Shown one piece after another: positions 59,999 to 64,000 of a DNA stretch of 64,000 nt. The notes under the pieces are model-generated. The model was not told the DNA's origin and did not search any database. It saw nothing but the letters and a program-made list of their open reading frames with translations. The stretch spans positions 3,552,001-3,616,000 of the forward strand of contig NZ_CP089928.1 in the NCBI RefSeq assembly GCF_021290385.1. The letters are read 5' to 3'. Origin of the DNA: Microbulbifer sp. YPW16. Its GTDB lineage: Bacteria > Pseudomonadota > Gammaproteobacteria > Pseudomonadales > Cellvibrionaceae. Position numbers and translations under genes: made by a program. Numbering within the stretch: position 1 is the first letter of the stretch; each line of letters begins with the position of its first letter.

Positions 59999-60570
59999 TA
60001 TTCTTCTCCGTACGCTTGCCAGTCTTCCGGGGTATCGATATCGATGGCGCCATTGGCGATGGGTACGCTGACGACATCGGCCTGTTGGTCGCGGAGCAGT
60101 CCGCGGGCACCGCGGTCATTGTCCAGGCCTTCCAGGTGGTGGAAGACCCGTCGCGGGAAAATAGCCGGAACGCCGCGGCGACCGGCGTAAAAACTGCAGA
60201 CGATGCGCCGGTGCTTCCGCCATTCCTCCAGCAGGCACGCAATATCCGCCCCGCTGACGGCAAGCTGGTCCGCCAGTAATACCAGTGCCGCTTCGCATTG
60301 CGCCGGCAGCTGGCGTATGCCGAATGCCAGGGAGCTACCCATGCCACCGCGCCAGCCGCGATGCTCGCGCAAGTCCAGCTGCGGGTGAGTCTCTTCCAGT
60401 TGTCGGTGCCATGCGCCGCTGACAATAATCGGCTCTGGCAATTGCAGTGAGGCGGCTGTATCGACGCAGTGCTGTAGCAGGCTTTTATTCCGGTACCGCA
60501 GGAGGAGCTTGCAGGCCCCGAAACGGTTGGCGGCGCCTGCAGCGAGGATAATGGGCTGGACGTGCTGCAT
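59998..60570 (-). CDS. mocA: MocA-like molybdenum cofactor cytidylyltransferase
   Basis: A 190-residue nucleotidyltransferase expected to attach CMP to molybdopterin for the hydroxylase encoded downstream. Motifs are [18 protein letters not shown] at the N-terminus, the [10 protein letters not shown] loop, [10 protein letters not shown] for metal binding and DIDTPEDW at the end. The usual GxSxRMG loop reads GAANRFG here. It lies between xdhC-like and the small-subunit gene. Confidence 0.88.
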   Translation of the reverse strand: MQHVQPIILAAGAANRFGACKLLLRYRNKSLLQHCVDTAASLQLPEPIIVSGAWHRQLEETHPQLDLREHRGWRGGMGSSLAFGIRQLPAQCEAALVLLADQLAVSGADIACLLEEWRKHRRIVCSFYAGRRGVPAIFPRRVFHHLEGLDNDRGARGLLRDQQADVVSVPIANGAIDIDTPEDWQAYGEE

Positions 60571-60585
60571 ATGTGCGCCCCTGTC

Positions 60586-61647
60586 TCAGGCCGGGATCCG
60601 GGCCCGGTTGGTGCCAGCCACCTGCTCGTCTTCCTCGTCGAGGGTGGTGATAAATTTCCCGCTGCCACCGTGAAGGACGGCGTGTAGCTCGGCGCAGGTG
60701 GACAGGGCGATGCTCTCCGGTAGTTCGCCACCAATATCCAGCCCGATCGGAGCCCGCAGGGGAGTGCCCAGGCTGCGGTTCAACTGGTTGAGCGTAGTGC
60801 CGGCCAGCTCCAGTACGCGGTCGCGGCGACTGACAGGACCGAGCAGCCCCAGGTAGCGCAGTGGTTGCCCCTGCAGCAACCGCAGCGCCGCAGCGTCCAG
60901 CTCCAGGTTGTGGCTCATGGCGACGGCGGCATCAATGTGGGAAAGGTCCAGGTGTTGCCCGAGTTCATCGGGTGGACAGGCGTAGCAGTGGCAGCCGGGA
61001 AAGTAGGCGGGCCGTCCATTGGCCGGTCGCGGGTCGCACAGGCTTACCTGCCATCCCTGGGAGCGAAACAGCTGCGCCATTGGCCGGGCATCGACGCCCG
61101 CACCGACAATCAGGATATGGAGCACCGGCGTGACAGGGGTCTGTAGCCAGTTCCCGCCGGCGTGCTCGACGACTGTGGCGCGCTCCGACGGGACGTCTTC
61201 CCCTGACAGCTTTACATAGGCGCCGACTTCGCCGGAGACCGGGATTTTCTGCAGGAAATAGCAGGGGCGGCGTTGCTGCAGGCACTCCCGTAACTCACCC
61301 AGTTGCAGGTGATTGTTGTCGGTACGCACAGGCTGTAGCAGGATATGAACGGTTCCACCACAGCCGATCCCGAGCTGGAAGGCAAAGTCATCCTCATCGC
61401 TGCCGTCGTAACACAGGGTTTTGGCTGCGCCGGAATCGGCGACCTGGCGGGCGTGGCGCTGTATGTCCGCCTCCAGGCAGCCGCCACTAAGCAGCCCGTA
61501 GTGGCGGCCCAGGTCATCGAGCAGCATCATCGCTCCGGCCTTGCGGTAGCAGGGGCCGGCGGTGCGGTAAATGCTGCCCAGTACCCAGGTCCGGTCATCG
61601 CGGTGCTGGTACCAGAGATCGAGCAGGGCTGTCAGCTGGTTGGCCAT
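60586..61647 (-). CDS. XdhC/CoxI family molybdenum-cofactor insertion protein
   Basis: A 353-residue accessory protein that receives the cofactor and promotes its sulfuration and insertion into the hydroxylase. Signature parts are RTAGPCYRKAGAMMLL, GLLSGGCLEADIQRHA, QLGIGCGGTVHILL and the Rossmann-like LHILIVGAGVDARPMAQLF. It is first in the four-gene operon, 15 bases before mocA. The presence of both accessory genes suggests a dedicated cofactor route. Confidence 0.92.
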   Translation of the reverse strand: MANQLTALLDLWYQHRDDRTWVLGSIYRTAGPCYRKAGAMMLLDDLGRHYGLLSGGCLEADIQRHARQVADSGAAKTLCYDGSDEDDFAFQLGIGCGGTVHILLQPVRTDNNHLQLGELRECLQQRRPCYFLQKIPVSGEVGAYVKLSGEDVPSERATVVEHAGGNWLQTPVTPVLHILIVGAGVDARPMAQLFRSQGWQVSLCDPRPANGRPAYFPGCHCYACPPDELGQHLDLSHIDAAVAMSHNLELDAAALRLLQGQPLRYLGLLGPVSRRDRVLELAGTTLNQLNRSLGTPLRAPIGLDIGGELPESIALSTCAELHAVLHGGSGKFITTLDEEDEQVAGTNRARIPA

Positions 61648-62141
61648 GAGGTCGCCTGTTTGTCGTTCTGTTGTCGCCGCCTGCTGCCGATACTACCCGA
61701 TCCCTTTTGTTGCTGCACCGGCGTTCATCGCATCGGCGCCGTCGGCAGGCCCGCATATGGCCGCCGATCCGGGTAGCGATGCTTCCCAGGGGGATAGTCG
61801 GGCAGTTTGGCGCGCATTAGCTCTTTTGTGGTGGTGCTTTGAGGCAAGAGGTACAGTTCCCGGCCTGTCACCGCACAATCATCCTTCTGTGCCGTTGAAA
61901 CCTGTATGCGGCACATCGCTTCCGGATTAAAGTCGGTGTAATGTGTTGTGGTTTCACCCTGTCGAGCAGGGGCGCTATGATCGTCCGCTGCCTGTCCTCA
62001 CATGATGTGCATGGGCATGGTCGGGTGCACTGTTGGCGCAGGGGAGCGCCGGGTGCGGTTGCCGGACAGTACGATGCAGTAGAAGCCTCCCGGCAGCTGC
62101 GGGATTGTGCGGGGAACCAGCTCAATTACTTAGGGAAGAGT
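61648..62141. other. Divergent region between molybdenum operon and glycan locus
   Basis: These 494 bases hold no gene with support; the open frame across it lacks a ribosome-binding site. It should contain the promoters for the xdhC operon (minus) and the glycosyltransferase gene (plus). No ops/JUMPstart element was seen. Confidence 0.5.
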
Positions 62142-63098
62142 ATGACTGATGTTGCGGTGATCATCGTAAATTACAATACGGGTCACCTGGTAGCGGAAAA
62201 TATCGAGCGGATTTTTTCCTCGGTAATCGATACCAGGCTGGGCCTGCGTCTGTTTATTGTCGATAACGCGTCCACTGACGATTCGTTGTCCATCCTGTCC
62301 CGGGCCCGGGCGGCGAGTCCCCATGCCGGGTCGATCAACCTGATCGAGAGCAAGCAGAATGGTGGCTTCTCATACGGCAACAATTTAGCCCTGCAATCCG
62401 TATCCCGCAGCGGCCTGAATCCCGATTACTACTACTTCCTCAATCCTGATGCCTATCCGGAAAAAGGCGCCATCGATGCGCTGGTGGCGTTTTCCCGTAA
62501 CCAGGGCGATCTCTGTATTCTCGGGTCCACGTTACTGGATGAAAACCGGGTGCCCAGGCCCTCGGCTTTTCGTTTCCCGTCCCTGGTCTCCGAGCTGCAG
62601 CGGGCTGTCTCGCTTGCACTGATTGATCGTCTGTTTCCCCACCGGCGTGTCAGTATGGGAGTTCCGGAGCAACCGATCGAGGCGGATTGGGTGACCGGTG
62701 CCGGTTTCTTTTTAAGCGAGCAGGTATTGAGCCGGCTGGGCCATCTGGATAGCGGTTATTTCCTTTACTTCGAGGAAGTGGATTACATGCGTCGTGCACG
62801 GCGCATGGATATTACGATTTACTCCCTGCCCGATTCGAGGATTGTCCATCTGGCCGGTGCGGCCACCAAGATTGTCGGCAGCCAGTCAGCCACCCGGCCC
62901 ATGCCGGACTACTGGTACGAATCCTGGAATCGTTACTTTTATAAGAACCATTCCCGAGGCTACGCCCTTGCCGCCGGCCTTGCCTGGCTGTCGGGGCGCG
63001 TGGCCAATCACCTGCTCGCAATATTTGTCCCGCGGCGCCGTCCCGCCGATGGGCACTCCATGGGACGATTCCTGAAAAAAGCCGTATTGGGGAACTGA
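62142..63098 (+). CDS. GT2 family glycosyltransferase (rhamnosyltransferase-like)
   Basis: A 318-residue GT-A enzyme. ATG 62142 follows AGGGAAGAG; the longer frame is rejected. Motifs are VAVIIVNYNTG, LFIVDNASTDDSLS, QNGGFSYGNNLAL, YYYFLNPDAYPEKGA with the metal site, GAGFFLSEQVLSRLG and FLYFEEVDYMRRA. It is the WbbL-like type that adds deoxyhexoses to lipid-linked glycans; the sugar is not provable. The acetyltransferase gene starts one base later. Confidence 0.87.
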   Translation: MTDVAVIIVNYNTGHLVAENIERIFSSVIDTRLGLRLFIVDNASTDDSLSILSRARAASPHAGSINLIESKQNGGFSYGNNLALQSVSRSGLNPDYYYFLNPDAYPEKGAIDALVAFSRNQGDLCILGSTLLDENRVPRPSAFRFPSLVSELQRAVSLALIDRLFPHRRVSMGVPEQPIEADWVTGAGFFLSEQVLSRLGHLDSGYFLYFEEVDYMRRARRMDITIYSLPDSRIVHLAGAATKIVGSQSATRPMPDYWYESWNRYFYKNHSRGYALAAGLAWLSGRVANHLLAIFVPRRRPADGHSMGRFLKKAVLGN

Positions 63099-63099
63099 T

Positions 63100-63711
63100 A
63101 TGAAAACAGGTCATTGCACCTCTGCCGCACCGTTGCCAAGAGGAGACCGTAACTGTAATCCGGAGGGCATCGGTTTCTGGGCACTGGTACGGGAGGACTT
63201 TGTCACCCACGACCGGGACTGGCTGAGCCAGGGGTTCTGGTCGGTTTTCTGCCACCGCTTCGGAAACTGGCGCATGGGGGTGCGGTCGCGGTTTCTGCGG
63301 GCACCACTGTCACTCCTCTACCGGGGCTGGAGGATCCTTTGCCAGTGGCTGTGCGGGATCAAGCTGGACTATACCGTCAGGCTGGGGCGGCGGGTGAAGA
63401 TCGAGCACTTTGGTGGCATCGTGCTGGGCGCGCGCTCCATCGGCGATGATGTGGTGTTTCGCCAGAATACGACACTGGGAATTGCCAGCGCCAGTGACCG
63501 CAACGCCAAGCCCACGATCGGCTCACGCGTCAATGTGGGGGCCGGGGCCGTGATTGTGGGGGATATTGTGGTCGGTGATGATGTCTCCATCGGGGCCAAT
63601 ACTGTGGTCAGTTTTGATGTGCCCGACGGGGCCCGGGTGCGAGCGCCAAGGGCAAAGGTCCTGGTGGATCCGGTTTTGGCCCCGCGGGTGGCGGAGCCTG
63701 AAGAAAGCTGA
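63100..63711 (+). CDS. Hexapeptide acetyltransferase (CysE-like)
   Basis: A 203-residue left-handed beta-helix acyltransferase. The N-terminal helical region (GFWALVREDFVTHDRDW) resembles serine acetyltransferase. The repeats are seen in IEHFGGIVLGARSIGDDVVFRQNTTLG and SRVNVGAGAVIVGDIVVGDDVSIGANTVVSFDVP. In a polysaccharide locus it may O-acetylate a glycan rather than serine. It starts one base after the GT2 stop. Confidence 0.85.
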   Translation: MKTGHCTSAAPLPRGDRNCNPEGIGFWALVREDFVTHDRDWLSQGFWSVFCHRFGNWRMGVRSRFLRAPLSLLYRGWRILCQWLCGIKLDYTVRLGRRVKIEHFGGIVLGARSIGDDVVFRQNTTLGIASASDRNAKPTIGSRVNVGAGAVIVGDIVVGDDVSIGANTVVSFDVPDGARVRAPRAKVLVDPVLAPRVAEPEES

Positions 63712-63892
63712 TCAATACAAGAGCCGGTTTGGGGCGGTACCTCTTTCCTGCCTGCCTTCAGGAAGGCTGGGTTGTTACCGTTGTTTGTTTTGTACTTGCA
63801 TGGTGCCAACCTGCAAAACCGATTGTCATTCCTTGTGTTACCTGCGTCTAATAAACGGGTAGTCGGTGTCATTGGATGACGGGACCAACCTT

Positions 63893-64000
63893 ATGGATAT
63901 GGAACGCATTTCGCTGAACCCGGCCGGTTCGCCGGGGCGGTTTGGCCTGCAGCTGGTAAGACTGACCTGGAGCCAGGCGAGAAAGCTCGGCAAGAGCCTG
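63893..64000 (+). CDS. Start of an unidentified gene, cut by the window edge
   Basis: An open frame of 36 codons from ATG 63893 (MDMERISLNPAGSPGRFG) runs off the right end. ATG 63899 is a second choice. It continues the plus-strand glycan locus, 181 bases after the acetyltransferase gene. Too short to identify. Confidence 0.45.
   Translation, partial: MDMERISLNPAGSPGRFGLQLVRLTWSQARKLGKSL

Overview
The window looks like chromosome from a marine, chitin-degrading gammaproteobacterium of the Cellvibrionales type; Microbulbifer or a close relative is my inference from gene content, because no 16S gene is present. Supporting signs are a secreted multidomain GH18 chitinase, an S46 dipeptidyl-peptidase lipoprotein, a RpoN-type pilA promoter beside pilB, an imuA-imuB-dnaE2 mutasome, and a gltA / sdhCDAB / sucAB-lpd / sucCD block. 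No tRNA, rRNA, CRISPR array, phage or transposase was seen.

Layout. 1-2.0 kb: the 5' part of pilB (minus strand, cut by the window edge) diverging from pilA. 2.0-12.5 kb: an AT-richer surface-glycan block made of two converging halves. The plus half holds a GT-C/TPR membrane protein, a GT2, a UDP-GlcNAc 2-epimerase and a GT4. The minus half holds a nucleotide-sugar dehydrogenase, a flippase, an alkaline-phosphatase-superfamily enzyme and a pyruvyltransferase. 12.7-18.5 kb: the SOS mutasome operon behind two perfect tandem LexA boxes. 18.7-25 kb: dcd, a BaiN-like flavoprotein, a REP-like repeat cluster, a small zinc-ribbon protein, the S46 peptidase and several small genes. 24.7-25 kb: an unexplained, strongly structured non-coding stretch. 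25.4-28.3 kb: the chitinase, behind two palindromic operators resembling NagR boxes.

28.4-33.2 kb: a compact redox cluster. It encodes a haem-binding DUF3365-like lipoprotein, an 11-haem cytochrome, and a fusion of an NAD(P)H:FAD module, a [2Fe-2S] module and a di-haem b membrane domain, followed upstream by a hemerythrin-like protein. This is my best candidate for an undescribed system: a one-polypeptide transmembrane electron conduit from cytoplasmic NAD(P)H to a periplasmic multihaem wire. 33.6-46.7 kb: gltA, divergent from the sdh and suc genes, which terminators divide into separate units. 46.8-56.7 kb: housekeeping and small genes (VOC protein, TVP38 membrane protein with a flavin disulfide reductase, mltF, purL, TfoX-like). 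57.2-61.7 kb: a molybdenum hydroxylase operon with its own cofactor-maturation genes. 62.1-64.0 kb: the start of another polysaccharide locus, running off the right edge.

Start codons were often moved inward from the longest open frame using Shine-Dalgarno sites, gene overlaps and known family N-termini. Very long open frames lying antisense to sdhA, sucA and purL are treated as artefacts of high-GC codon bias.
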